From DATJLY01 sp963729295 (GTDB lineage Bacteria > Pseudomonadota > Alphaproteobacteria > ATCC43930 > CGMCC-115725), in assembly GCA_963729295.1 (NCBI GenBank), contig CAVSNJ010000004.1, forward strand, positions 62,001 through 126,000: DNA of 64,000 nucleotides. Reading direction: 5' to 3'. Position 1 is the stretch's first letter. The number at the start of each line of letters is the position of its first letter. Below, one piece after another: positions 28,830 to 38,100 of this stretch. Under the pieces are notes generated by a model that saw nothing but the letters and a program-made list of their open reading frames with translations, was not told where the DNA came from and did not search any database. The translations under genes were made by a program, and so were the position numbers.

Positions 28830-30149
28830 TCAGCCGACGAGTTCGCGCAGCGGCCGCACCCGCACGAAGATCAGCGCCGTCGTCGCCGCCACGACCATGA
28901 TCGCCGCGGCAAGCTCCAAGGGCGCCACGAACGCGCCGGTCGCGTCGGCGATCACGCCGCTGACAAAGGGCGAGAGGGTCGCGCCGATGATGCCGCAGAA
29001 ATTCATGAGCCCGCTCAACGCCCCGTTCTGCGTCGGCGTCATGTCGGTGCAGATCGTCCAGTACGGGATGACATAACAAGACAGCCCGGCATTGGCGACG
29101 ATGATCATGGTGACGGCAAGCGCGCTCGACTCCGTATTCGCCGCGATCAGCACCGTCACGACATAGGTGAGCGCGCCGAGGGCGATGAAGAACTTGCGGT
29201 GGATGGCGCCCTGGCGCCAGCCGCGACGGGCGAACCAGTCCATGCCCCAGCCCGTGAGATTCACCGCCACGAAGGCGACGAGGTAGGGCAGCGCGCTGAG
29301 ATAGCTGGCGCTGGTCAGATTGATGTGGCGGTACTGCGTCAGGTAGATCGGCAGCCAGTTGAGGAAGATGTACTGGCAGTACGGCAGCGCGAAATAGCCG
29401 AAATAGAGCGGCCACAGTGCCGGGCTGGTGATGAGCTTCCGGTACGGCACCGTCGGCTGCGCCGCGCGCGCCTTGGCTTCCTCGGTGAGCGCCTGCTCGC
29501 CGACCGGCATGGGATCGCTGTAATTCCGCGCGTAGATCCACCAGAGGCCGGCGGCGGCGAGGCCGATCACGCCGAACACGAAGAAGATCATCGCCGCCGA
29601 ACCGGTCGCGGCGACAATGGCGCCAGCGGCGGCGACGCCCACCGCGGGCCCCAGTTGCGCGCCCGACTGGACGAAGGCGCCGAACCGGCCGCGCCGCGTA
29701 TCGGCCGAGACGGCGCGGGCGACGGCGGCCGAACTGCCGGGGATGTAAGGCGCCTCGAACGCGCCGAGGAGCACCCGCCACATCGCGGTGAGCCAGATCA
29801 CGGATGGGGCAAGCGGCGTGCACAGCACCCAGATCGACCAGCCGGCCATGCAGCCGCCCAAGGTGCGGCGCGGGCCCAGGCGGTCGGTGAGCCAGCCGCC
29901 GATCGGCATCATGATGAGATATCCGAGCGAGAACGCGCTCAGCATCAGCCCGGTCGTCGACTTGGTCCAGCCATAGGACTTCGACCAGACCGCGGCGGCA
30001 ACGCCGAAATTGCTGCGGTCGGCCCACAGGATCACGCTGCCGATGAAGAAGACGGTTGCGCAGACGGGCCAACTCATGGGCCGCCTTGCCGTACGCGGCC
30101 TAGCCCCTGTGCCGATTTCGACGCTGGTCATAGACTTCCTCCCGCTCAT
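28830..30149 (-). CDS. MFS transporter (anion:cation symporter-like)
   Basis: This 439-residue protein has about 12 membrane helices. It carries the inter-helix loop motif GGWLTDRLGPRRTLGG (MFS motif A), DRSNFGVAAAVWSKSYGWTK near helix 1, and LLGAFEAPYIPGSSAAVARA, which resemble the ACS/phthalate-permease subgroup that imports organic anions with protons. First gene of the operon with hyuA and hyuB, so it probably imports their substrate (inference). The start is ATG 30149; ATG 30131 is an alternative. The region 30150-30298 upstream contains no gene. Confidence 0.9.
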   Translation of the reverse strand: MSGRKSMTSVEIGTGARPRTARRPMSWPVCATVFFIGSVILWADRSNFGVAAAVWSKSYGWTKSTTGLMLSAFSLGYLIMMPIGGWLTDRLGPRRTLGGCMAGWSIWVLCTPLAPSVIWLTAMWRVLLGAFEAPYIPGSSAAVARAVSADTRRGRFGAFVQSGAQLGPAVGVAAAGAIVAATGSAAMIFFVFGVIGLAAAGLWWIYARNYSDPMPVGEQALTEEAKARAAQPTVPYRKLITSPALWPLYFGYFALPYCQYIFLNWLPIYLTQYRHINLTSASYLSALPYLVAFVAVNLTGWGMDWFARRGWRQGAIHRKFFIALGALTYVVTVLIAANTESSALAVTMIIVANAGLSCYVIPYWTICTDMTPTQNGALSGLMNFCGIIGATLSPFVSGVIADATGAFVAPLELAAAIMVVAATTALIFVRVRPLRELVG

Positions 30150-30298
30150 TCCGCCTTATCCCGACGGCAAGCAGGCCGCAGCCTGCTCACGCCGGCCTTA
30201 TGCGGATTTGAGCACGAGGCCGGGGCGAGCGAAAGGGTCTAGCTCGGTAGAGAGAACGGCTCGCGGCCCCGCCGAACGAGGCCGCAAAGCCCGGAAGC

Positions 30299-30598
30299 TC
30301 AGATCGCTTCCTTCAGATCCTTGGCGGCGCGGAAGGCGACCTTCTTGCTCGCCTTGATCTTGATCGGCTCGCCGGTCGCGGGATTGCGGCCCATGCGCGC
30401 TGCCCGACGCCGGACCTGGAGGATGCCGAGACCGGCGACACGGATGCGGTCGCCCTTTTTCAGATGCTTCGTCACGAGCGAGACGAGGTCGGCCATGATG
30501 GCGTCGGCCTGCTTCTTGGCGATCTCGTGATTCTCGGCGAGCTGTGCCGCCAGATGCTTCATGGTGACGGTGTTCTGGGTAGCCTTGCTAGTTGCCAT
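30299..30598 (-). CDS. HU-family DNA-binding protein
   Basis: This 99-residue basic nucleoid protein has the family signature GRNPATGEPIKIKASKKVAFRAAK, cited by GRNPATGEPIKIKASK, and the preceding GDRIRVAGLGILQVRRRAAR. The first ten residues are a Thr/Asn-rich extension relative to E. coli HU. HU/IHF-like proteins bend DNA in the nucleoid; the sequence does not say which subtype. It is monocistronic, read leftward from an AT-rich promoter zone (30599-30720). IHF/HU often assists sigma-54 promoters, one of which lies 200 bp away. Confidence 0.92.
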   Translation of the reverse strand: MATSKATQNTVTMKHLAAQLAENHEIAKKQADAIMADLVSLVTKHLKKGDRIRVAGLGILQVRRRAARMGRNPATGEPIKIKASKKVAFRAAKDLKEAI

Positions 30599-30796
30599 GG
30601 TTGGGTCTCTTCCGTGGGTTTATGGCGTTTGTTGTTGCTTCGTGAACCACGCCAAGCTAGCAAAAATGCGGACTTCTCACCATCGCAATCGCAACTTATC
30701 CCCATAAAATGGCGTTTTTTTCCTGCTCGGTGCACGCGCCCGGCAGGATTTGCCGCGTTGGAGATGCTCCGGGCACGCGTTGCCGCCAAAAATCCG

Positions 30797-30811
30797 TGGC
30801 ACGAGTTTTGC
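30797..30811 (+). promoter_or_regulatory. Sigma-54 consensus promoter
   Basis: TGGCACGAGTTTTGC matches the -24/-12 consensus at every strongly conserved base, with GG and GC ten bases apart. The predicted transcription start is near 30823, two bases before the ATG of the Sel1-like gene, so the message would be nearly leaderless. That is the one odd point; otherwise position and match are excellent. Confidence 0.65.
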
Positions 30812-30824
30812 CCATGTCATCGGC

Positions 30825-31427
30825 ATGAAGTGCTTCTTGCGCCACGTTCTTCTTGCCGCGGCGACCGTTCTTATCGCGGCCGCAGTCCCCGCGCGCGCCG
30901 ATTTCTACGCGCTCGAAGGGCGCTTCCAGTGTCTCGACCGCCCCGGCGCCATCTGCTTCGACGCGACGCCCGATCCCGCCATCGTGCCGCCCGCTCCGCG
31001 CAACTCGGGCGCGTCCGAATCGCCGAAGCCGCCGCCCGTTGCGGCCGCGCCGCGCGCGGCGCCGTCGGCGCCGGTCGATCCGATCGTCGCCGCGGCGCAG
31101 CGAATCGAGAAGAAAGCGCCGGTGCCGGGCGATCTCGACCTGCTGCGCCGGCGCGCCGGCGCAGGCAATTCGCGCGCGCTCGAGCTGCTCGCCTGGTGCG
31201 CGCTCCACGGCATCGGCATGGCGAGCGATCCGGTTGCCGCATATCTCCTTTATGGCCGCGCGGCGGAAGCCGGCGTGCCGCACGCGCACGAGAACCAGGC
31301 CCTCGTCTACGAACACAGCCTGAGTCAGGCGGAGCGCCAGCAAGTGCTCGACATGGCGGCGAAATCGCGCCTCGGCGCGGACTCGCTTGCAGCGCGCGCG
31401 CTGGGCGATGCCAGCGATGCGCGCTGA
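30825..31427 (+). CDS. Secreted Sel1-like repeat protein
   Basis: This 200-residue protein starts at ATG 30825 with a clear signal peptide (MKCFLRHVLLAAATVLIAAA, cleavage after ARA). A Pro/Ala-rich linker follows (about 50-95). The C-terminal half holds one or two Sel1-like helical repeats: AGAGNSRALELLAWCALHGI, SDPVAAYLLYGRAAEAG. Such repeats bind proteins or peptides, usually in the periplasm. Two cysteines (QCLDRPGAIC) near the mature N-terminus could form a disulfide. The gene overlaps the redoxin/2OG oxygenase gene by 11 bp, and a sigma-54 consensus lies directly upstream. Specific function unknown. Confidence 0.75.
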   Translation: MKCFLRHVLLAAATVLIAAAVPARADFYALEGRFQCLDRPGAICFDATPDPAIVPPAPRNSGASESPKPPPVAAAPRAAPSAPVDPIVAAAQRIEKKAPVPGDLDLLRRRAGAGNSRALELLAWCALHGIGMASDPVAAYLLYGRAAEAGVPHAHENQALVYEHSLSQAERQQVLDMAAKSRLGADSLAARALGDASDAR

Positions 31428-32538
31428 GCCGGTGCTCCTCGGCGATCCCGCCCCCTGGTTCAGCGCCGCGACGCTTGCCGGCGCAACGCTCGATCTCCAT
31501 GTCGATGCCGGACGCTGGGTCGTGCTCGCCTTCACCGGCGAGCCCGGCGATCTGCGCGAAGCGGCCGAACTCGCACCGCTCTTCGAAGCGGCCACGCCCG
31601 GCGCGGATGATCATCTGGCCGTGCTGGTGATATATCCGGCGCCGTCGCCCGACGCCGCGATCCTTGCCGCGCGCTCGGGCGCGGGCCTCGCCGTCATCGC
31701 CGATTGCGACGGGCGCATCGCCGGTCTCTATGGCGCCGCGGAAAATCCGCGCACCATCGTGCTCGACCCGATGCTGCGCGTCGTTGCCAACATCGCCTGG
31801 GACCATGGGGCCGGTCACGCCGCGACGTTGCGTGCGCTCCTCAAAAGCCTGCCGGCGGTCGATCAGTCGTGCGGCGTGCCGCTCACCGCGCCGACGCTCA
31901 TCGTGCCGCGCGTTTTGGATTTTTCCCTGTGCGATTTGTTAGTGGGCCTCTACGACCAGGTGGGCGGCGAAGATTCGGGCTTTCTGCTCGACCGCGATGG
32001 CCGGACCGCGACGGTGATCGACCACCGCCTGAAGCAGCGCTGCGATCTCGTCATCGCCGTGCCGGAATTGCGGCACGCCATCGCCGACCAGATCAGCCGC
32101 CGTCTCCTGCCCGCCATCGCGCGCTATTTCCAGTTCGCCGTCACGCGCATGGACCGCTATATCGTCTCTTGTTACGACAGCGCGGCGGGCGGCCATTTCT
32201 TCCGCCATCGCGACAACGTCAATGCCGGCGCCGAGCACCGGCGCTTTGCCGCCTCGATCAATCTGAACGGCGACTACGAAGGCTGCGACCTCGTCTTTCC
32301 TGAGTTCGGCCGGCGCCCCTATCGCGCGCCCGTGGGCGGCGCCATCGTGTTCTCGTGCGGCGCGCTGCATGAGGTGACGCCGATCCTGCGCGGCCGGCGC
32401 TATGCCTTCCTGCCGTTCTTCTATGGCGACGAGGACGCGGCGCTGCGCAAACGCAACAACGAGCGGCTCGAGGCCGGCGAGGCGCACTATCAGGCCGACG
32501 ACCACGACCGGCTGATTTCGAGCGCAGCGGGCGGATAG
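31417..32538 (+). CDS. Redoxin-like domain fused to 2OG-Fe(II) oxygenase (prolyl-4-hydroxylase type)
   Basis: This 373-residue protein starts at ATG 31417. Residues 1-160 resemble an AhpC/TSA-type thioredoxin fold (LLGDPAPWFSAATLAGATLD, WVVLAFTGEPGDLREAAELA). The usual peroxidatic cysteine is absent: the expected position reads GEPGD, so this domain is not a normal peroxidase. Residues 190-345 are a 2-oxoglutarate dioxygenase with HRD at about 264-266 (FFRHRDNVN), the distal His in GALHEVTP (about 318) and the 2OG-binding Arg in RGRRYAFLPFFY. It would hydroxylate a protein or small molecule in the cytosol. It is flanked by the Sel1-like gene and a sulfotransferase in the same direction. Confidence 0.85.
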   Translation: MRAEPVLLGDPAPWFSAATLAGATLDLHVDAGRWVVLAFTGEPGDLREAAELAPLFEAATPGADDHLAVLVIYPAPSPDAAILAARSGAGLAVIADCDGRIAGLYGAAENPRTIVLDPMLRVVANIAWDHGAGHAATLRALLKSLPAVDQSCGVPLTAPTLIVPRVLDFSLCDLLVGLYDQVGGEDSGFLLDRDGRTATVIDHRLKQRCDLVIAVPELRHAIADQISRRLLPAIARYFQFAVTRMDRYIVSCYDSAAGGHFFRHRDNVNAGAEHRRFAASINLNGDYEGCDLVFPEFGRRPYRAPVGGAIVFSCGALHEVTPILRGRRYAFLPFFYGDEDAALRKRNNERLEAGEAHYQADDHDRLISSAAGG

Positions 32539-32540
32539 GA

Positions 32541-33506
32541 ATGGAAGCGCCGGCCGCCGCCGCCGCTCTTGCCGGGTGGACGCCGGTCGCGCTGTCCCTT
32601 TCGCGGGGCGAGCTTGCGATCGATTGGGGCGACCTCCGCGGCGTGCGTTTCAAGGAGCCGTTCCTGCACCAGACATTCGAGCGCTGGGCGGCGCAAGACC
32701 CGGCGCCGCTCGTGCGCAGCGGCCGCGACATGCTCGAGGCGCTCGATGCCGAGCCATCGCTCGATCCCGCGCTCGTCATCTTCCACATGTCGCGCTGCGG
32801 CTCGACCTTGCTGTCGCGGCTCTTGCGCCATCTCACCGGCGTGCTCGCCGTCGCCGAGCCGGCGCCGGTCAATTCGTTGCTGCTGGCCAGGGATATGGCG
32901 ACGCCATCGTCGCTGCGCCTCGTGGTCCGCGCCTTGGGCCGAAAACGCTTCGCTGACGAGCGCCACTACGTCCTGAAGCTGTCGAGCTGGAACGTGACGC
33001 GCGCGTCTCTTTTCCGCCGCGCCTTTCCCGGCGCGCGCTTCATCTGGCTCCAGCGCGAACCGGACGCAGTCGTTGCGTCATTGCTGGCCGATCCGCCCGG
33101 CTGGCTGAAGCTGCGCCACGATCCCGCCGCCATCCGCGCGATGTTCGGTATCGACGAAGCCGCACTCGACGACGGCTCGTTCTGTGTCCAAGCGGTGGGC
33201 TCGCTCCTCGCCGCGGCCCAGAAACTCAGGCCCGACCTGGTGCTCGACTATGCCGATCTGCCGGATGCCGCCTGGACCGAGGCCGCGCCCTTGGCCGGTC
33301 TCGCGCCCGACGCGGACGACATCGCGGGCCTCGAACGCGAAGCGCGCTTTGCCGCCAAGGACCCGGTGCCGCGCCTCTTTGCGGCCGCCCCCGAGGCCCG
33401 CCGCCTGCCGCCTCAGCTCCAGGAAAAGGTGGCGGAAATACTCAGCCCCCTCTACGCCGCCTTGGCCCGAGGCGGCAGGGATTGGAGCCAAGCCACCCGC
33501 CTATAA
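32541..33506 (+). CDS. Sulfotransferase-family protein
   Basis: This 321-residue protein starts 3 bp after the 2OG oxygenase. The P-loop-like PAPS-binding motif is FHMSRCGSTLLSRLLRHL (about residues 81-98), followed by a 3'-phosphate region (VLKLSSWNVTRASLFRRAFPGARFIWLQREPDAVVASLL, cited by FIWLQREPDAVVASLL). This form is typical of sulfotransferases found beside aspartyl/asparaginyl- or prolyl-hydroxylase-type genes. The enzyme should transfer sulfate from PAPS to a hydroxyl, so a hydroxylate-then-sulfate pathway with the neighbour is attractive, though unproven. Some members of this fold may have other activities. Confidence 0.82.
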   Translation: MEAPAAAAALAGWTPVALSLSRGELAIDWGDLRGVRFKEPFLHQTFERWAAQDPAPLVRSGRDMLEALDAEPSLDPALVIFHMSRCGSTLLSRLLRHLTGVLAVAEPAPVNSLLLARDMATPSSLRLVVRALGRKRFADERHYVLKLSSWNVTRASLFRRAFPGARFIWLQREPDAVVASLLADPPGWLKLRHDPAAIRAMFGIDEAALDDGSFCVQAVGSLLAAAQKLRPDLVLDYADLPDAAWTEAAPLAGLAPDADDIAGLEREARFAAKDPVPRLFAAAPEARRLPPQLQEKVAEILSPLYAALARGGRDWSQATRL

Positions 33507-33619
33507 TCGGCGAAGCCCTCGTCCGTCGGGGCCGCTTCCGGGCCTGGCCGGATTTCCTGTATGCTGCCGCCGCCGCGCTGCGCCACGCGAGTTTTCCCTT
33601 TACCTTCTTACGGCCCGAC

Positions 33620-35077
33620 ATGGACGAACTGCGCGTAGATCCGGAACGTAAGGCCCGCGAAGGCCAGCCGCCTCAGACGGCGCGCACGCTGACGCGGCGG
33701 CCATATTTCTGGGTCGGCCTCATTCTCCTGGTGCTCGCGGCCTTGGCGTGGTGGGTGCATACGCGGCCCGCGCCGCAAGCGCCCGGCGGCCGCTTCGCGG
33801 CGAACGGCGCCGCCATGCCGGTCGTGGCCCAGGCCGTAACGAAGGGCGACGTCCCGGTCACCTATGACGCGCTCGGCACGGTGACGCCGCTCGCGACCGT
33901 GACCGTGACGACGCAGATCGCCGGCCAGATCGTCAGCGTGCCCTTCACCGAAGGGCAGGAAGTGAAGAAGGGCGACGTGCTGGCACAGATCGATCCGCGC
34001 CCCTATCAGGCGGCGCTCGATCAGCAGACCGGCCAGCTCGAGCGCGACCAGGCCTCGCTCGCCGAGGCGCGCATCGATCTCGCGCGCTACCAGAAACTCG
34101 CCGAGCAGAACTCGATCGCGCGCCAGCAGGCCGAAGACCAAGTCTATGTCGTGCAGCAGGACGAGGGCACGGTGAAGCTCGATCAGGCGATGGTCGACAA
34201 CGCGCGCCTCAATCTCGGCTATTGCCGCATCGTCGCGCCGCTCGACGGCCGGATCGGGCTGCGCGAGATCGATCCCGGCAATTACGTGCAGGTCTCGGCC
34301 TCGACCGCGATCGCCGTCATCACGCAGATGAAGCCGATCACGGTGGTCTTCACTGTGCCCGAGGACGAGCTGCCGCAAATAATGAAGCGGCTTGCCGCGG
34401 GTGCCAAATTGCCGGTGACGGCCTATGACCGCAGCAACACGGACAAGCTCGGCGACGGCACGCTCTCCGCGGTCGACAGCGCGATCGATCCGACGACCGG
34501 CACGGTCAAGCTGCGCGCCGAGTTCCCGAACACGGACGAGGCGCTGTTCCCGAGCCAGTTCGTCAACGCGCGCCTCCTCATCGACACGGTGCAGGATACG
34601 GCGGTGATCCCGAGTGCCGCGGTGCAGCGCGGCCAGCCCGGCACCTTCGTCTATCTCGTCAAGGCGGACGACACGGTGAGCGTGCAGAAAGTGACGCTCG
34701 GGCCGCAGTCGGGCGACACCATCGCCGTGAGCCAAGGCCTCTCGCCCGGCGACAAGATCGTCGTGGACGGCGCCGACAAGCTGCGCGAAGGCGCCAAGGT
34801 CGTGCTGCGCACCGAGCAGGGCACGGCCGGGCAAGGTGCCGCCCAAGGGGGTGCGAAGGGGGCCGGCAAAGGCGGCAAGGGCGCCGCGCAAGGAGCGGCA
34901 CCCGCCACGCCAGGCGCCACGCCACCGGCGCAAGGAGCCGCACCGGCCACGCCAGGCGCCGCGCAACCGGCGCAAGGAGCCGCACCGGCTTCGCAAGGCG
35001 CAGTGCAACCGGCGCCGGCGCCGGCGCAAGGCGCGGGGACGAGCGGGAGCGGCGGCCCGCAAAACACCGGCCAATGA
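33620..35077 (+). CDS. RND efflux periplasmic adaptor (membrane fusion protein, MdtA-like)
   Basis: This 485-residue protein has a start at ATG 33620. One N-terminal membrane anchor (YFWVGLILLVLAALAWWV) is followed by the HlyD-type core: lipoyl halves TTQIAGQIVSVPFTEGQEVK and RIVAPLDGRIGLREIDPGNY around a coiled-coil hairpin (about 140-200), then the beta-barrel and membrane-proximal domains. Residues from about 405 on form a low-complexity Ala/Gly/Pro/Gln tail with three 14-residue repeats. It links the inner-membrane pumps to the outer-membrane factor. First gene of the four-gene efflux operon. Confidence 0.93.
   Translation: MDELRVDPERKAREGQPPQTARTLTRRPYFWVGLILLVLAALAWWVHTRPAPQAPGGRFAANGAAMPVVAQAVTKGDVPVTYDALGTVTPLATVTVTTQIAGQIVSVPFTEGQEVKKGDVLAQIDPRPYQAALDQQTGQLERDQASLAEARIDLARYQKLAEQNSIARQQAEDQVYVVQQDEGTVKLDQAMVDNARLNLGYCRIVAPLDGRIGLREIDPGNYVQVSASTAIAVITQMKPITVVFTVPEDELPQIMKRLAAGAKLPVTAYDRSNTDKLGDGTLSAVDSAIDPTTGTVKLRAEFPNTDEALFPSQFVNARLLIDTVQDTAVIPSAAVQRGQPGTFVYLVKADDTVSVQKVTLGPQSGDTIAVSQGLSPGDKIVVDGADKLREGAKVVLRTEQGTAGQGAAQGGAKGAGKGGKGAAQGAAPATPGATPPAQGAAPATPGAAQPAQGAAPASQGAVQPAPAPAQGAGTSGSGGPQNTGQ
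34889..35014 (+). repeat. Three tandem 42-bp repeats in the adaptor tail
   Basis: Units 34889-34930, 34931-34972 and 34973-35014 encode QGAAPATPGATPPA, QGAAPATPGAAQPA and QGAAPASQGAVQPA. Copy number could vary between strains by slippage. The tail would be disordered in the periplasm. Confidence 0.85.
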
Positions 35078-35113
35078 GTCCCGTTTCCGGCAGGAGAGGG
35101 TGAGCGTCCGCGC

Positions 35114-38100
35114 ATGAGTCCATCGCGGCTTTTCATTCTGCGGCCGGTCGCGACCTCGCTGCTCATGGTCGCGGTCATGCTGGTGGGCGCGCTGGCGTTC
35201 CAGTTTCTGCCGCTCTCGGCGCTGCCCGAGGTCGATTACCCGACCATCCAGGTGCAGACCTTCTATCCGGGCGCCTCCCCCGACGTGATGACCTCGTCGG
35301 TGACGGCGCCGCTCGAACGCCAGTTCGGCGAGATGCCCGGCCTCGTGCAGATGTCGTCGACGAGCTCGGCCGGCGCCTCGGTCATCACCTTGCAGTTCAA
35401 CCTCGACCTGTCGCTCGACATCGCCGAGCAAGAGGTGCAGGCCTCGATCAACGCCGCCGGCAACCTCCTGCCGAGCGATCTGCCGGCGCCGCCGATCTAT
35501 GCCAAGGTCAATCCGGCGGACGCGCCGATCCTGACGCTCGCGCTCACCTCGAAGACCTTGCCGTTGCCGCAGATCGAGGATGCGGCCGACACGCACCTCG
35601 CGCAAAAGATCTCGCAGTTGCCGGGCGTCGGTCTCGTCGCGATCAACGGCGGCCAGCGCCCGGCCGTGCGCATCGAGGCCGATACGAGAAAACTCGCCGC
35701 CTACGGCCTCAACATCGACGACCTGCGCACCACCATCAACAATCAGAACACAGACACGCCCAAGGGCAGTTTCGATGGGCCCGCGCGCGCCTATTCGATC
35801 AACGCCAACGATCAGCTCCAGGACGCGGCCGAGTACATGAACCTGATCGTCGCCTACAAGGACGGCAATCCGGTGCGGTTGAAAGACGTGGCGAGGGCGG
35901 TGCAATCGTCCGAGAACAATCGCCTGACCGGCTGGTCGAACATGACGCCGGCCGTGATCCTCAACATCCAGCGCCAGCCGGGCGCCAACGTGATCCAGGT
36001 GGTGGACGGCATCAAGAAGCTGTTGCCGCAATTCCAGTCCGCGCTGCCGGCCGACGTGGACATGGCGGTGCTGACCGACCGCACCGTGACGATCCGCGCC
36101 TCGGTGCACGATGTCGAGTTCGAGCTCTCGCTCGCCGTCGTGCTCGTCGTCCTTGTGATCTTCGTCTTCCTGCGCAGCGCGCGCGCCACTCTCATCCCGA
36201 GCCTGTCGGTGCCCTTGTCCCTCGTCGGCACGTTCGGCGCCATGTATCTCCTCGGCTTCAGCCTCAACAACCTGTCCTTGATGGCGCTCACGATCGCCTC
36301 GGGCTTCGTCGTCGACGACGCGATCGTCATGATCGAGAACATCCAGCGCTACATCGAGGAGGGCGTACCGCCGCTCGAGGCGGCGTTGAAGGGCTCGGCG
36401 CAGGTCGGCTTCACCATCATCTCGCTGACGATCTCCTTGATCGCCGTTTTGATCCCGCTGCTCTTCATGGGCGACGTGGTCGGGCGCTTGTTCCGCGAAT
36501 TCGCGATCACGCTCTCGGTCACGATCCTCATTTCCGCGGCGGTCTCGCTCACCGTCGTGCCGATGGCGTGCGCGCGGCTCCTGAAGCCGCCGTCCGAGAC
36601 CAAGGAATCGCGCTTCCAGCGCTGGGCGCGGCTCAGGTTCGAGGAGCTCGTCGAAGCCTATGGGCGCGCGCTCACCTGGGTGCTCGACCGCCAGGGCGCG
36701 ACGCTCCTCGTCGCCGTGAGCACGCTCGCCCTCACCGCCATCCTCTACATCGTCATTCCGAAAGGCTTCTTCCCGGTCCAGGACACGGGGCTCATCCAGG
36801 GCATTTCCGAGGCGTCGCAGACGATTTCCTATGGCGCCATGGCGAGCGAGCAGGAGGCGCTCGTCGCCGCGATCCTGAAAGACCCGGACGTCGTCAACGT
36901 CTCGTCCTATATCGGCGTCGACGGCACCAACACCACGCTCAACAGCGGCCGCGTCCTCATCAATCTGAAGCCCAAGGACGACCGCTCCGACGACGTCACC
37001 GCGATCATGGAGCGCATCCAGCAGGAGACGCAGGATGTGCCCGACATCTCGCTCTACATGCAGCCGGTGCAGGACCTCACCATCGACACGATCGTGAGCC
37101 GCACCCAGTATCAGTTCATCCTCGAAAGCGCCGATCCGGCGGCGCTCGCCACCTGGGTCCCGAAGCTCGTGGACAAGCTCAACGCCGCGCCCGAGGTGGC
37201 GGATGTCGCGAGCGATCTCGAGCAGAACGGGCTCTCGGCTTATATTGATATCGACCGCCAGACGGCGGCGCGCTTCGGCATCACCCCGGCGACGATCGAC
37301 AACGCGCTCTACGACGCTTACGGCCAGCGCATCATTTCGACCATCTTCACGCAGTCGAACCAGTACCGCGTCATCCTCGAGAACGATCCGGGGCTGCAAA
37401 AGGCGGTGCGCGATCTCTCGTCGATCTACCTCCCGTCGGCGACCGGGAGCGGGCAGGTGCCGCTCTCCGTGATCGCGCATGTCGAGGAACAGACCGAGCC
37501 GTTGCAGATCGACCATCTGGCGCAATTCCCGGCGGCGCAGGTGTCGTTCAACGTCGCGCCCGACGCCTCGCTCGGCGAAGCGGTCGATGCCATCAACAAG
37601 GCGGCGAAAGATATCGGCATGCCGCAAAGCATCGTGCTGAATTTTCAGGGCGCGGCCTTGGCGTTCCAGTCGTCGCTGACGAACGAGCTCTTCCTCATCC
37701 TCGCCGCCGTGGTCGTCGTCTATATCGTGCTGGGCGTGCTCTATGAGAGCTTCGTCCATCCGGTGACGATCCTCTCGACCTTGCCGTCGGCCGGCATCGG
37801 CGCGCTCCTGGCGCTGATCGCCGCCGGCAGCGAGCTCACCGTCATCGCCATCATCGGCATCGTGCTCTTGATCGGCATCGTCAAGAAGAACGCGATCATG
37901 ATGATCGATTTCGCCTTGGACGCGCAGCGGAACGAGCACATGAACGCGCGCGACGCGATCTATCACGCCTCGCTCCTGCGCTTCCGGCCGATCCTGATGA
38001 CGACGATGGCGGCGATTTTGGGCGCGCTGCCGCTGATGGTCGGCACCGGCACCGGCGCCGAGCTGCGGCATCCCCTGGGCCTCACCATCGTCGGCGGCCT

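Noticed and set aside
27003..30242. Long frame opposite hyuA and the MFS gene
   Set aside because: Same effect: Arg/His/Glu-rich antisense text without motifs, over well-supported genes.
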